From positions 67,063 to 131,062 of the forward strand of contig JANYBV010000031.1 in the NCBI GenBank assembly GCA_025360605.1: DNA of 64,000 bases, in the 5' to 3' direction. Below the pieces are notes generated by a model that was not told the origin of the DNA, did no database searches, and saw only the letters and a program-made list of their open reading frames with translations. This DNA is from Alphaproteobacteria bacterium (GTDB lineage Bacteria; Pseudomonadota; Alphaproteobacteria; Rickettsiales; SXRF01). A program made the translations under genes and the position numbers. Below, piece by piece: positions 20,173 through 29,765 of this stretch; position 1 is the stretch's first letter, and each line of letters starts with the position of its first letter.

Positions 20173-20213
20173 GCCTACGTAACCTTCCCAATAGCGACAG
20201 GACACCCTGAGTA

Positions 20214-21950
20214 ATGGCCGACATTATTAAACTATCCAAAGCTGAAACGATCAAGCGCGAAAGTGGCTACCTGAAAGGCAACATCGTGCAGGAGTTGGCG
20301 GATCTTTCCACGCCGGAAGTCAGCGATGAAACCTACGAGCTACTCAAGTTCCACGGCAGCTATTTCGGCTATGACCGCGATTCCGCCACCGCACGCAAAC
20401 AGCAAGGGCTGGAAAAAGAATTCGAATTCATGGTGCGGATGAAATGTCCGGGTGGTCGACTGAGCGCTGCGCAATACATCGCCCTTGACGCGCTGGCCGA
20501 TAAATACGCCAACGGCACGCTACGCATCACCACCCGCGAAACATTCCAGTTTCATTGCATCAAAAAAGTTGGCATGCAGCCACTGATTCACGATATCAAC
20601 GCATTATTATTATCTACGCTCGGCGGTTGCGGCGACATTACACGCAATATCATGACGTGCCCTGCGCCGATCAAAGATAATATCCACGCTAAGCTGGAAG
20701 CCGATTGTTTTTTGCTGGCCAAACATTGCGCCCCCAAAACCAGCTCCTATTACGAAGTGTGGATGGACGGCGAGCAGGTGGCGGATTATCCGTTCAATCC
20801 CGAGCCAGTAACGGGCGGGGATGTTGAGCCGTTGTACGGTACAACGTATATGCCGCGTAAGTTCAAAATCGGCATTATCACGCCGGAAGATAACTGCATC
20901 GACGTGTTGTCGCACGACCTCGCCATCCTGTCATTGTTCAACGGGCAAGAGCATTACGGCTATAATTTTGCTCTTGGTGGCGGCATGGGCATGAAGCATA
21001 ATTCTGCGAAGACCTATCCGCGCCTTGCTTCACCCATTATGTTTGTGCCACCGGAGCTGCTGATTCCTGCGACCGAAGCGGTGATCAAACTCCAGCGCGA
21101 CCACGGCGACCGCGGTGACCGCCAGCATGCGCGCCTGAAATACGTTATTCAGGAAAAAGGCATCGCATGGGCGAAGCAAACGCTCGAAGGGTATCTCGGG
21201 CGCACAATGGAAGACCCGCGGCCTATGGCTCCGTTTGCGGTGGAAGAACATACGGGCTGGCACGAACAGGGTGACGGCAAATGGTTCTTGGGCCTTCCCA
21301 TTTCCAGCGGGCGCATTGAAGACCGTGAAGGCGCTTCTATCCGCAGCGGACTGCGTGAAGTCATCATGGATTACGGCATGGAGCTGCGTTTAACCGCCGA
21401 CCAGAATATCCTCCTGTGCGATATTGAAGCATCCGAAAAAACGGCCATCGAACAGCAGTTGCGCAAGCACGGTATTGTGCTGCGCGAAGACATCTCGCCC
21501 GCCTCGCGCAACGTACTGGCCTGCGTGTCTTATCCTACTTGCGGCAAAGCGTTGGCGGAAGCCGAGCGCATAACACTTCCGCTGATGGAAAATATTGAAA
21601 AGGTTATGGCAAAACAGGGAGTGCTGGACGATCATCTGGCGATTCGTATTGCCGGATGCCCGAATGGCTGCTCGCGCCCTTACGGCGGCGATATTGGCAT
21701 CGTTGGCCGTATGCCCGATCATTACGCACTGTATATTGGCGGTGATTTTGAAGGCACGCGCCTGAACGAAAAAGTATTCGATAAAGTACCGTATGAGGCA
21801 CTGCCGCAAGCACTCGAACCGATGTTTGCCCTGTGGAAATCCCAGCGCAAGAATGGCGAAGGGTTTGGTAATTTTTGTTACCGTGTGGGCGTTATGCAAG
21901 TGAAGCAGGCGGCGGTAGAGCAGCTGGCTGGACTAGATTGGGCAAAGTAG
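20214..21950 (+). CDS. cysI: Assimilatory sulfite reductase hemoprotein subunit
   Basis: CysI reduces sulfite to sulfide using a siroheme coupled to a [4Fe-4S] cluster. The four cluster cysteines are visible as C437-x5-C443 (CVSYPTC) and C482-x3-C486 (GCPNGCSR), almost the same numbering as E. coli CysI (434/440/479/483). The RITTRETFQFH block is also present. At 578 residues it is full length. It heads the operon. No CysJ flavoprotein follows, which raises the question of its electron donor (see the gene at 26113). Confidence 0.95.
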   Translation: MADIIKLSKAETIKRESGYLKGNIVQELADLSTPEVSDETYELLKFHGSYFGYDRDSATARKQQGLEKEFEFMVRMKCPGGRLSAAQYIALDALADKYANGTLRITTRETFQFHCIKKVGMQPLIHDINALLLSTLGGCGDITRNIMTCPAPIKDNIHAKLEADCFLLAKHCAPKTSSYYEVWMDGEQVADYPFNPEPVTGGDVEPLYGTTYMPRKFKIGIITPEDNCIDVLSHDLAILSLFNGQEHYGYNFALGGGMGMKHNSAKTYPRLASPIMFVPPELLIPATEAVIKLQRDHGDRGDRQHARLKYVIQEKGIAWAKQTLEGYLGRTMEDPRPMAPFAVEEHTGWHEQGDGKWFLGLPISSGRIEDREGASIRSGLREVIMDYGMELRLTADQNILLCDIEASEKTAIEQQLRKHGIVLREDISPASRNVLACVSYPTCGKALAEAERITLPLMENIEKVMAKQGVLDDHLAIRIAGCPNGCSRPYGGDIGIVGRMPDHYALYIGGDFEGTRLNEKVFDKVPYEALPQALEPMFALWKSQRKNGEGFGNFCYRVGVMQVKQAAVEQLAGLDWAK

Positions 21951-21956
21951 GATACT

Positions 21957-22568
21957 ATGTTCCCTGTTGCATTGGACTTAACCTCGATACCCGTTTTGCT
22001 TTCCGGACACGGAGAGCTGACGCTGAAACGTCTCGCCTATCTGGATGAAGCGCACGCGGCAAAAGTGAAAGTCTTTTGTGACAAACCTTCGCAAGCCCTG
22101 CGTCATGCCGCAGGTGGCCGCCTTGTTGAGCGCATGCCTGTGCAGCAGGACATTGCGGATTTTACGGTGATAATGCTGGCAGGATTGGGGCGTGACGTGG
22201 CGGAAACGATGGTTGGCTGGGCGCGCGCTGCGGGGAAACTGGTGAATGTCGAAGACGTGAACGATCTGTGCGATTTTTATTTCACCGCCAATGTCCGCCG
22301 TGGCGATCTGGTGATTGCCGTGTCGACCTCCGGTGCGTCGCCGACGCTGGCACGCAAGGTGCGCGATTATATAGCCAAGCGTTTCGGCGTGGAGTGGGAA
22401 GACTACACGCGCGAGATTGCCGAACTTCGCCGTAGCTGGAAAGTGCAGGGCTTAAGCTTCCAGCAACTGATCGACAACAGCGAAAATTTCCTGAAGCAAA
22501 AAGGTTGGCTGGATTGCCGCAATTGCGAAAAGGCGCTCATGAAACCTGAGAAAAAGGATGCCGCATGA
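21957..22568 (+). CDS. Siroheme synthase, precorrin-2 dehydrogenase/ferrochelatase domain only
   Basis: A 203-residue protein equal to the N-terminal half of CysG (like Met8/SirC). It would oxidise precorrin-2 and insert iron to make siroheme for CysI. It has an NAD-binding-like N-terminus, then VNVEDVNDLCDFYFTANVRRGDLVIAVSTSGASPTLARKVR, typical of the family. The methyltransferase half of CysG is absent, so uroporphyrinogen methylation must be encoded elsewhere. The stop overlaps the cysH ATG by 4 nt, tying cofactor synthesis to the reductase genes. Confidence 0.9.
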   Translation: MFPVALDLTSIPVLLSGHGELTLKRLAYLDEAHAAKVKVFCDKPSQALRHAAGGRLVERMPVQQDIADFTVIMLAGLGRDVAETMVGWARAAGKLVNVEDVNDLCDFYFTANVRRGDLVIAVSTSGASPTLARKVRDYIAKRFGVEWEDYTREIAELRRSWKVQGLSFQQLIDNSENFLKQKGWLDCRNCEKALMKPEKKDAA

Positions 22569-23305
22569 GCAATCAGGTTTCGCTTTCACGTTTGGAAATG
22601 TATCACGGCAGCCTCGATGCCACGCCGCTACTGCGCGCGATGATTTTGGATGAATTCGCTGGTAAAATTGCCCTCATTTCGTCCTTTGGTGCAGATGCCG
22701 CACTCATGCTATCGCTGGTGGCCGAAGTCAATCCGGCCACACCGGTGTTGTTTTTAGAAACGCAAAAACATTTTCCCGAAACGCTTGACTACGCCAAAAG
22801 CTTAAGCGCCAAGCTCGGCCTCACACAGGTGCATTGGTTGAAGCCTGACCCTGATATGGTTGCGCGCATTGATCCGAACGGAGATTTATGGAGCACCCAG
22901 CCCAACCGTTGCTGCTGGATGCGTAAGGTGGAGCCGCTTAATAAAGCGGTTGAGCAGTTGGGCATTACGGCCCTGATCACCGGACGCAAGCGCTACCAGA
23001 CGCCTGATCGCGCCGAAATGCAGACCATTGAGCTGGATGATAAAGGCATTTTCCGGATTAATCCGATTGCGCTGTGGAGCAAAGAACGCCAGAAACAGGA
23101 AGTGGCGGCGCGCAATCTGCCGGAACACCCGTTGGTGGCGAAGGGATATCCCTCGATTGGCTGCGCCCCGTGTACGGCTCCGGTGAAAGCCGGAGAAGAC
23201 GAACGTGCGGGCCGCTGGGCGCATACGATTGGTATTGATAACGAACAAAAAGTCGAGTGCGGCATTCATCTGTCGACCGACGAAGTAACTGACTGGAGCG
23301 TGTAA
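22565..23305 (+). CDS. cysH: Adenylyl-sulfate (APS) reductase CysH
   Basis: Reduces activated sulfate to sulfite. The sequence has SSFGADAAL for the nucleotide, and the cysteine pattern C116-C117 (NRCCWMRKVEPL) with C200-x2-C203 (IGCAPCTAPV). That CC...CxxC set holds a [4Fe-4S] cluster and marks the APS-using type rather than the E. coli PAPS-using type. At 246 residues it is normal length. Start overlaps the previous gene by 4 nt, and its TAA overlaps the cysD ATG by 1 nt. Confidence 0.93.
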   Translation: MSNQVSLSRLEMYHGSLDATPLLRAMILDEFAGKIALISSFGADAALMLSLVAEVNPATPVLFLETQKHFPETLDYAKSLSAKLGLTQVHWLKPDPDMVARIDPNGDLWSTQPNRCCWMRKVEPLNKAVEQLGITALITGRKRYQTPDRAEMQTIELDDKGIFRINPIALWSKERQKQEVAARNLPEHPLVAKGYPSIGCAPCTAPVKAGEDERAGRWAHTIGIDNEQKVECGIHLSTDEVTDWSV

Positions 23306-24138
23306 TGGATCATCTGGATCGTCTGGAAGCACAATCAATCTATATTTTCCGCGAGGCCTTCCACGCGATTGACAAGCTCGCCATGCTGTGGTCGTTCGGT
23401 AAGGATTCCAACGTAATGATCCACCTTGCCCGTAAGGCATTTTTCGGGCAGGTGCCGTTTCCGCTAATCCACTGCGATACCGAACTGGAAATGGATGAGG
23501 TCTATGCGTTCCGTGACCGCTACGCCAAAGAATGGGGTGTCAACCTGATCAGCCATATCTGCCCGCCGGTGGAAGCGACCGATGCCAGCCTTCCGCACGC
23601 GGCGCGCATTGCCTCACGCAAAACTCTCGGCCTGAAAGAAGTCATCGAAAAATATGGCTTCGTCGGGATTATTGCCGGAATACGGCGCGACGAGGAAGCC
23701 ACCCGCGCGAAAGAGCGCGTGTTCTCCCCGCGTGGTCAGGAAGGCAACTGGGACATTAAAGACCAGCCGCCGGAATTCTGGGATCAGTTTAAAACCGATT
23801 TTGCACCTGGCACGAGTTTGCGCGTCCATCCGCTGCTGCACTGGACGGAGCTTGATATCTGGAATTACATCAAGCGCGAAAACATCGCCATTGTGCCGCT
23901 TTACTATGCCCGCCCTTACCATATGTTGGAAGGCCGCGATTTCGGCGGCAAACCGATGCGTTTCCGCAGCCTTGGCGAAAAAGGCATTACGTGGCCGATT
24001 GAAAGTAAAGCCGCGACACTCGATGAAATTATCGCGGAATTGCGAGTGACCAAAGTGTCGGAACGTTCCGGCAGGCCGATGGGTGCGGATGAGGATGAAT
24101 CAAGTTTCGAGCGCCTGCGCGCCGACGGATATATGTGA
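23305..24138 (+). CDS. cysD: Sulfate adenylyltransferase subunit 2 CysD
   Basis: The catalytic small subunit of ATP sulfurylase, which makes APS from sulfate and ATP. It shows the PP-loop SFGKDSNVMIHL, HCDTELEMDEVYAFRD, and the C-terminal GRPMGADEDESSFERLRADGYM typical of CysD. At 277 residues it is somewhat shorter than the 302 of E. coli. It works with the CysN part of the next gene, 7 nt downstream. Confidence 0.95.
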   Translation: MDHLDRLEAQSIYIFREAFHAIDKLAMLWSFGKDSNVMIHLARKAFFGQVPFPLIHCDTELEMDEVYAFRDRYAKEWGVNLISHICPPVEATDASLPHAARIASRKTLGLKEVIEKYGFVGIIAGIRRDEEATRAKERVFSPRGQEGNWDIKDQPPEFWDQFKTDFAPGTSLRVHPLLHWTELDIWNYIKRENIAIVPLYYARPYHMLEGRDFGGKPMRFRSLGEKGITWPIESKAATLDEIIAELRVTKVSERSGRPMGADEDESSFERLRADGYM

Positions 24139-24145
24139 GGAACCA

Positions 24146-26110
24146 ATGAGCAACGCAACACACGCCGCTGCTGTCGCAAGGCAGGCAGATACCCAAGAAC
24201 AAAGACATCAACTGAAACTGGTGATCGTCGGTCATGTCGATCACGGAAAATCGACGCTGGTAGGGCGTTTATTGCACGATACGAATTCACTGCCCGACGG
24301 CAAGATGGAAGCCATTCAGGCGAGCTGCAAAAAACGCGGGATGCCGTTTGAATGGTCGTTCCTCATGGACGCGCTGCAAACCGAGCGCGATCAGGGCATC
24401 ACCATCGACACCACGCAAATCTGGCTGAAAACACCGACCCGTGACGTGGTGATTATCGATGCCCCCGGGCACAAGGAATTCCTCAAAAACATGATTACGG
24501 GCGCGTCGCAGGCCGATGCGGCGCTGGTGCTGATTGATGCCAAGGAAGGTATCCGCGAACAGAGCAAACGCCATGGATACCTCTTGCATCTGCTCGGTGT
24601 GCGCCAGATTGCTGTGCTGGTGAACAAGATGGATATGGTCGGATTTGAGCAGGCCGCCTTCCAGCAGATCGAACGCGATTACCGTGAATATCTGGCGGAG
24701 CTTGGTGTAGAACCGCTTTGCTTCATCCCTATTTCCGCCCGCGATGGCGATTGCATTTCCACTGTTTCGCCGCACATGCCGTGGTATAAAGGCCCAAGCC
24801 TCGTATCCATGCTGGAGCAGTTCAACGCAGCAGCACCCGACACCAGCCTGCCGTTACGTTTCCCTGTGCAGGATATCTATAAATTTGACGAACGCCGTAT
24901 TATCGCCGGACGCATTGAAAGCGGTTCGTTATCGGTCGGCGACACGCTGTTATTTTCCCCCAGCAACACGCAGGTGAAGGTGGCGAGCATTGAGTCGTGG
25001 CCGCACAAAGAAAATCTCACCACCGTGTCGGCCGGACAATCGGTGGGTATCACCCTCACAGACCAGATTTTCGTCGAGCGCGGGCATGTGGCCAGCCACG
25101 CCGAAGCAGCACCCATGATCACCAATATGTTCCGTGGGCGTATTTTCTGGCTGGGGCATAAGCCGCTGGAAGTGGAAAAGCGCTACAAAATTAAACTGGC
25201 CACCGCCGAGATTATGGCAGAAGTCAAGACCATCGAGCATGTCATCAATTCCGATACGCTGGCGCATGTGAAAGCTGATAAAGTGGAGCGCGGCAACGTG
25301 GCGGAGGTGATTTTCCGCACGCGTGGCGTGGCGGCGGTGGATGACTTTAATATCAGCCGCCAGCTTGGGCGTTTTGTGATCCTGCAGGATTATGATGTCG
25401 CTGGTGGCGGCATTATCAGCACCGAAGGGTTCTTTGACCAGCGTTCGGCGCAATCCAAACAGGTGAAGTCGAAAAATATCTTTGACGTGGATTTCGGTGT
25501 CACCCCAGAACACCGCGCGATTGTGAATGGTCATATGGGCGGCGTGCTGTGGTTTACAGGGCTTTCCGGTTCGGGTAAATCCACACTCGCCAAGCAGCTG
25601 CAGAAGCGCTTATTCGACAAGGGTTATCAGGTGGTATGCCTTGATGGTGACAATGTGCGTAAAGGTTTGAACCGCGATCTTGGTTTTTCTCCCGAAGACC
25701 GCAAGGAAAATATCCGCCGTGTGAGCGAAGTGGCGGCACTATTTGCGCAGGCAGGCACGATTGTGATCAGCTCGTTCATCTCGCCGTACCGCGAAGACCG
25801 CCGCAATGCGCGTGCGATTGCACCGGATTATTTCCACAGCATTTACATCAAGGCTTCGCTGGAATCCTGCGAAAAGCGCGATACCAAGGGGCTGTACAAA
25901 CAGGCGCGGGAAGGGAAGCTTGCCGAGTTTACCGGTATCAGCGCACCGTATGAAGAACCGCACTCCCCCGATCTTATCGTGGATACCGATACCATGACCA
26001 TTGAAGCCGGTGTGAATGCGTTGGTGCGTTATGTCGAACATCACCTCGTCGATCCGGTGAAGAACATGGCGATTGAAGGTTCGGGTGATTACGCAGGTAC
26101 GGGGATTTAA
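24146..26110 (+). CDS. cysNC: Bifunctional sulfate adenylyltransferase subunit 1 / APS kinase CysNC
   Basis: A 654-residue fusion. The first two-thirds is the CysN GTPase that drives APS synthesis with CysD: GHVDHGKSTLVG (near residues 30-40), DAPGHKEFLKNM and NKMD. The last third is APS kinase, with its P-loop GLSGSGKST near residue 472, making PAPS. An in-frame start exists at 24083 inside cysD, but ATG 24146 is preferred because GAGGAA lies just upstream and the protein then starts like CysN. Since CysH looks APS-dependent, the kinase part probably serves sulfation or other PAPS uses. Confidence 0.94.
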   Translation: MSNATHAAAVARQADTQEQRHQLKLVIVGHVDHGKSTLVGRLLHDTNSLPDGKMEAIQASCKKRGMPFEWSFLMDALQTERDQGITIDTTQIWLKTPTRDVVIIDAPGHKEFLKNMITGASQADAALVLIDAKEGIREQSKRHGYLLHLLGVRQIAVLVNKMDMVGFEQAAFQQIERDYREYLAELGVEPLCFIPISARDGDCISTVSPHMPWYKGPSLVSMLEQFNAAAPDTSLPLRFPVQDIYKFDERRIIAGRIESGSLSVGDTLLFSPSNTQVKVASIESWPHKENLTTVSAGQSVGITLTDQIFVERGHVASHAEAAPMITNMFRGRIFWLGHKPLEVEKRYKIKLATAEIMAEVKTIEHVINSDTLAHVKADKVERGNVAEVIFRTRGVAAVDDFNISRQLGRFVILQDYDVAGGGIISTEGFFDQRSAQSKQVKSKNIFDVDFGVTPEHRAIVNGHMGGVLWFTGLSGSGKSTLAKQLQKRLFDKGYQVVCLDGDNVRKGLNRDLGFSPEDRKENIRRVSEVAALFAQAGTIVISSFISPYREDRRNARAIAPDYFHSIYIKASLESCEKRDTKGLYKQAREGKLAEFTGISAPYEEPHSPDLIVDTDTMTIEAGVNALVRYVEHHLVDPVKNMAIEGSGDYAGTGI

Positions 26111-26112
26111 GC

Positions 26113-29100
26113 ATGACACAGTTTGGATTTGGGATTCAGTTTCCGGAACTCTATTCGCGTGACGGTCTTGTTAAACTTGATGCGGCATTTGTCGGTGAAC
26201 TGCAAAAAGCCGATGTGGCATTGCATAACCGCCTGATGGCGGCGCGTGCCGACCTATCGACATTGTCGGACAAAGATCACTCGCAACTCCTCATCGACCT
26301 TGCGCCGCAGGTGGAAGATTTTGTCGGCATGTTGTTTGGGATCACTGCCGAGATTGGCACACTCGCCGAGCGCCATAATGCCCTTGCGCCGATCTATGCG
26401 TGCAAACGTTTGTTCGTGCAGCGGCGCGCCGCCAAAGCCCTGTCGGCGGACGAAGTGGAACGCGTCAGCGGGCCTGCATTATTAGGGATGCTGCCACTTG
26501 TTCCGGTGGATGACCCGCATTTTGAGCTGGTGTTTGCCAAAGTGGTGATGGGCTGGCTGGAAAAAGAAGAAGAGCATAAATCGCTGATTGAAATTGCCGC
26601 GCGCTACGCGGCGTGGGCGCTGTTGTCCGAAGCCGGACGCGCACAGCACGGCAAAGGCATTTTGTTTAAACAACCTAAAAAGCTCGATCCCAATAATCTT
26701 GTGGTGTGTGACACGGAAATGCGTGACGGCGTGCAGGTGTTGCGCCTGTCCAAATCGCATTACCGCATCCGCGACGGCTTCAAACTGACCGACGATGGCG
26801 GCACGCTGTCGCAGGCGTTGGATAACGCCCATTACTGCATTTTCTGCCATAATCAGGGCAAGGATTCCTGTTCAAAGGGACTCAAGGAAAAGACCGGAGA
26901 ATTCAAAACCAATGCGCTGGAGATTCCGCAAGCCGGTTGTCCGCTGGAAGAAAAAATATCCGAAATGAACCTGCTGAAATCCACCGGTGTACCGCTGGGT
27001 GCGCTGGCGGTGGTGACGGTGGATAACCCGATGTGCGCGGGTACGGGGCACCGCATCTGTAACGATTGCATGAAGTCCTGCATCTACCAGAAGCAGGAGC
27101 CGGTGAATATTCCGCTGGTAGAAACGCATACGCTGAAAGACATATTGAACCTGCCTTACGGCTTTGAAATCTATTCGCTGCTGACACGCTGGAACCCGCT
27201 GAATCTCTTACGTCCTGTGCCCAAAGCCGATACGGGATACAAGGTGCTGGTCTCGGGTTTGGGGCCTGCGGGCTATACGTTGTCGCACCATTTACTCAAT
27301 GACGGCCACACGGTGGTTGGTGTCGACGGGTTAAAAATCGAACCGGTGGCGGCATCACTATCGGGTGTGGATGGTTTTGGTGCGCGTGTGCCGTTTGAAC
27401 CGATCAAAGATATTGCCACACTCTATGAACAGCTGGACGAGCGCACCCTTGCTGGGTTTGGCGGCGTAGCCGAATATGGCATCACCGTGCGCTGGGACAA
27501 GAATTACCTGAAAATTATCCGCCTTCTGCTCGAGCGCCGCGCGCAGTTTTCAATGATTGGTGGCGTGCGTTTTGGCTCCAGCCTCACTTATGACAACGCG
27601 TATGCGCTCGGTTTTGACCATATTGCCCTGTGCATGGGGGCAGGTAAGCCGACAGTGATTGACATTAAAAACGGCCTTGCACGCGGCGTGCGTACGGCAT
27701 CCGATTTTCTGATGGCGTTGCAGCTGACGGGCGCGGGCAAAAAAGATTCGATTGCCAATTTGCAATTACGTTTGCCGGTGGTGGTCATTGGCGGCGGGTT
27801 GACGGCAATTGATACGGCAACGGAATCGTTAGCGTATTATCCGCTTCAGGTGGAAAAATTCCTAAGCCGCTATGAAGCACTGGTGGCAGAACGCGGTGTG
27901 AAAGCGGTGCGTGAACGCTGGAGCGAAGAAGACACGATTATTGCCGAAGAATTCATCGTGCATGCGGAAGCCATCCGCGCAGAAAAGAAAAAACCAACTC
28001 CTGATGTCTGGTCGTTGCTCGACAGCTGGGGCGGGGTGAAGCTGGTATACCGTAAACGCCTGATCGACGCGCCGAGCTACCGCCTGAACCACGAGGAAGT
28101 GGAAAAAGCCTTTGAAGAAGGTATTTTCTTCTCCGAGCTTTTTGAGCCCGAGCATATCGATGTCGACCGCTTTGGTTATGCCAGCAGCATCACCCTGAAA
28201 AAGGCCGGAACCAACGAGACCGTGGCCATTCCGGCACGCTCGATTCTGGTGGCGGCGGGCACGAACCCGAACACCGTTCTGGCGCGTGAAGACACGCAGC
28301 ATTTTGCCCTCGACGGCAAATATTTCAAAGCCGTGGATGAGGATGGCAACCATGTGAAACCCGAGCGCGTATCCAAACCCAAGGCGGTGCAGGTGATGAT
28401 GTCGCTGGCGGACAACGCCTGCTCGGTCAGTTTCTTTGGCGATCTGCATCCGTCATTTGCCGGTAACGTGGTGAAAGCCATGGGCAGCGCGAAACAAGGA
28501 TATCCGGTGGTGTCACGCGTTCTTGCCAAGAAAAATCCACATTCGCGATTGCAGGGCGTTGAATTTATCCAGCAGGTAAATCAGCAGTTGCGTGCGAGTG
28601 TGCATGCGGTTAACCGCCTGACACCGACGATTGTGGAAGTGGTCATTAAAGCACCGCTGGCGGCCAAACAATTCGAGCCTGGCCAGTTCTACCGTTTGCA
28701 GAATTTTGAAAGCAACGCAGTGAAACTGACGCATCATGGTAAACCAACGACATTGGCGATGGAAGGTCTCGCCATGACGGGAGCATGGGTAGATAAAGAT
28801 AAAGGCCTTATTTCCGTGATTGCGCTTGAAATGGGCGGTTCATCCGACCTGTGCGCCTATCTGGAAAAAGGCGAACCGGTGGTGTTGATGGGGCCGACCG
28901 GCACGCCGACGCATATCCCCAAGAACGAACATGTGATGCTGGTCGGCGGTGGACTGGGTAATGCCGTATTATTCTCCATTGGTAAAGCGATGCGCGCGAA
29001 TGGGTGCAAAGTACTGTATTTCGCCGGTTACAAAAAAGCCATCGACCGTTATAAAATCGAAGACATCGAACAGGCTGGTGACATTATCGTCTGGTGTTGC

Positions 29101-29577
29101 GACGATGCGACGTTTACCCCGAACCGCCCGCAGGATAAAAGCTTTCAGGGCAATATCGTTGAAGCCATCAAGGCCTACGGTGAAGGCGCGCTCGGCACGA
29201 CTCCGATTGCGCTTAAAAACATTGATCATATCATCGCCATCGGCTCTGACCGCATGATGCAGGCGGTGGCACTCGCCCGCCACGGCGTGTTGCATCCGCA
29301 CCTGAAACCCGACCATGTCGCCATCGGCAGCATCAACTCGCCGATGCAGTGCATGATGAAAGAAATCTGCGCACAGTGCCTGCAAAAGCATATCGACCCG
29401 AAAACAGGCAAGGAATATTATGTTTATTCCTGCTTCAATCAGGATCAGAAACTGGATGAGGTGTCGTTTGAGCATTTGAACGAACGGTTAAAACAGAATT
29501 CCGTGCAGGAAAAACTGACCGCCCAGTGGATTGATGCCTGCCTGAAGCAGTTGCAATTGCGCCGCAACGTTGGTTAA
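26113..29577 (+). CDS. Fused iron-sulfur flavoprotein (GltD/NfnB-like plus PyrK/NfnA-like), putative sulfite reductase electron donor
   Basis: A 1154-residue protein with no single standard name. Residues 1-230 are unassigned and helical. Residues 242-323 contain eight cysteines (C242, C245, C253, C276, C308, C316, C319, C323) in iron-sulfur-like spacing. Residues 376-800 form a GltD/NfnB-like oxidoreductase with GLGPAG (FAD, about 382) and VVIGGGLTAIDTATE (NAD(P), about 560). Residues 830-1110 form a ferredoxin-reductase module with FEPGQFYRLQNFE, LVGGGLGNAVLFSIG and a PyrK-like [2Fe-2S] set C1080, C1086, C1089, C1107. The gene starts 2 nt after cysNC, last in an operon that has cysI but no cysJ. 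A role as NAD(P)H-dependent electron donor to CysI is inference. Confidence 0.8.
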   Translation: MTQFGFGIQFPELYSRDGLVKLDAAFVGELQKADVALHNRLMAARADLSTLSDKDHSQLLIDLAPQVEDFVGMLFGITAEIGTLAERHNALAPIYACKRLFVQRRAAKALSADEVERVSGPALLGMLPLVPVDDPHFELVFAKVVMGWLEKEEEHKSLIEIAARYAAWALLSEAGRAQHGKGILFKQPKKLDPNNLVVCDTEMRDGVQVLRLSKSHYRIRDGFKLTDDGGTLSQALDNAHYCIFCHNQGKDSCSKGLKEKTGEFKTNALEIPQAGCPLEEKISEMNLLKSTGVPLGALAVVTVDNPMCAGTGHRICNDCMKSCIYQKQEPVNIPLVETHTLKDILNLPYGFEIYSLLTRWNPLNLLRPVPKADTGYKVLVSGLGPAGYTLSHHLLNDGHTVVGVDGLKIEPVAASLSGVDGFGARVPFEPIKDIATLYEQLDERTLAGFGGVAEYGITVRWDKNYLKIIRLLLERRAQFSMIGGVRFGSSLTYDNAYALGFDHIALCMGAGKPTVIDIKNGLARGVRTASDFLMALQLTGAGKKDSIANLQLRLPVVVIGGGLTAIDTATESLAYYPLQVEKFLSRYEALVAERGVKAVRERWSEEDTIIAEEFIVHAEAIRAEKKKPTPDVWSLLDSWGGVKLVYRKRLIDAPSYRLNHEEVEKAFEEGIFFSELFEPEHIDVDRFGYASSITLKKAGTNETVAIPARSILVAAGTNPNTVLAREDTQHFALDGKYFKAVDEDGNHVKPERVSKPKAVQVMMSLADNACSVSFFGDLHPSFAGNVVKAMGSAKQGYPVVSRVLAKKNPHSRLQGVEFIQQVNQQLRASVHAVNRLTPTIVEVVIKAPLAAKQFEPGQFYRLQNFESNAVKLTHHGKPTTLAMEGLAMTGAWVDKDKGLISVIALEMGGSSDLCAYLEKGEPVVLMGPTGTPTHIPKNEHVMLVGGGLGNAVLFSIGKAMRANGCKVLYFAGYKKAIDRYKIEDIEQAGDIIVWCCDDATFTPNRPQDKSFQGNIVEAIKAYGEGALGTTPIALKNIDHIIAIGSDRMMQAVALARHGVLHPHLKPDHVAIGSINSPMQCMMKEICAQCLQKHIDPKTGKEYYVYSCFNQDQKLDEVSFEHLNERLKQNSVQEKLTAQWIDACLKQLQLRRNVG

Positions 29578-29765
29578 TGATCCTTTTTTACGTGGTAAAA
29601 CAGCGGTGCATGTTCCGGAAGGGGCGCGTCACCGCAGCAAAGACGACACGCAACCCAATAATTAATTTTTTTTTAGCGATCAACGTCTTAACCTAATTTC
29701 AATTATTTTTCGCTATATATAGAGTACGCGCACACGTATGTGCATGTAACCCTTTGATTTGACCT

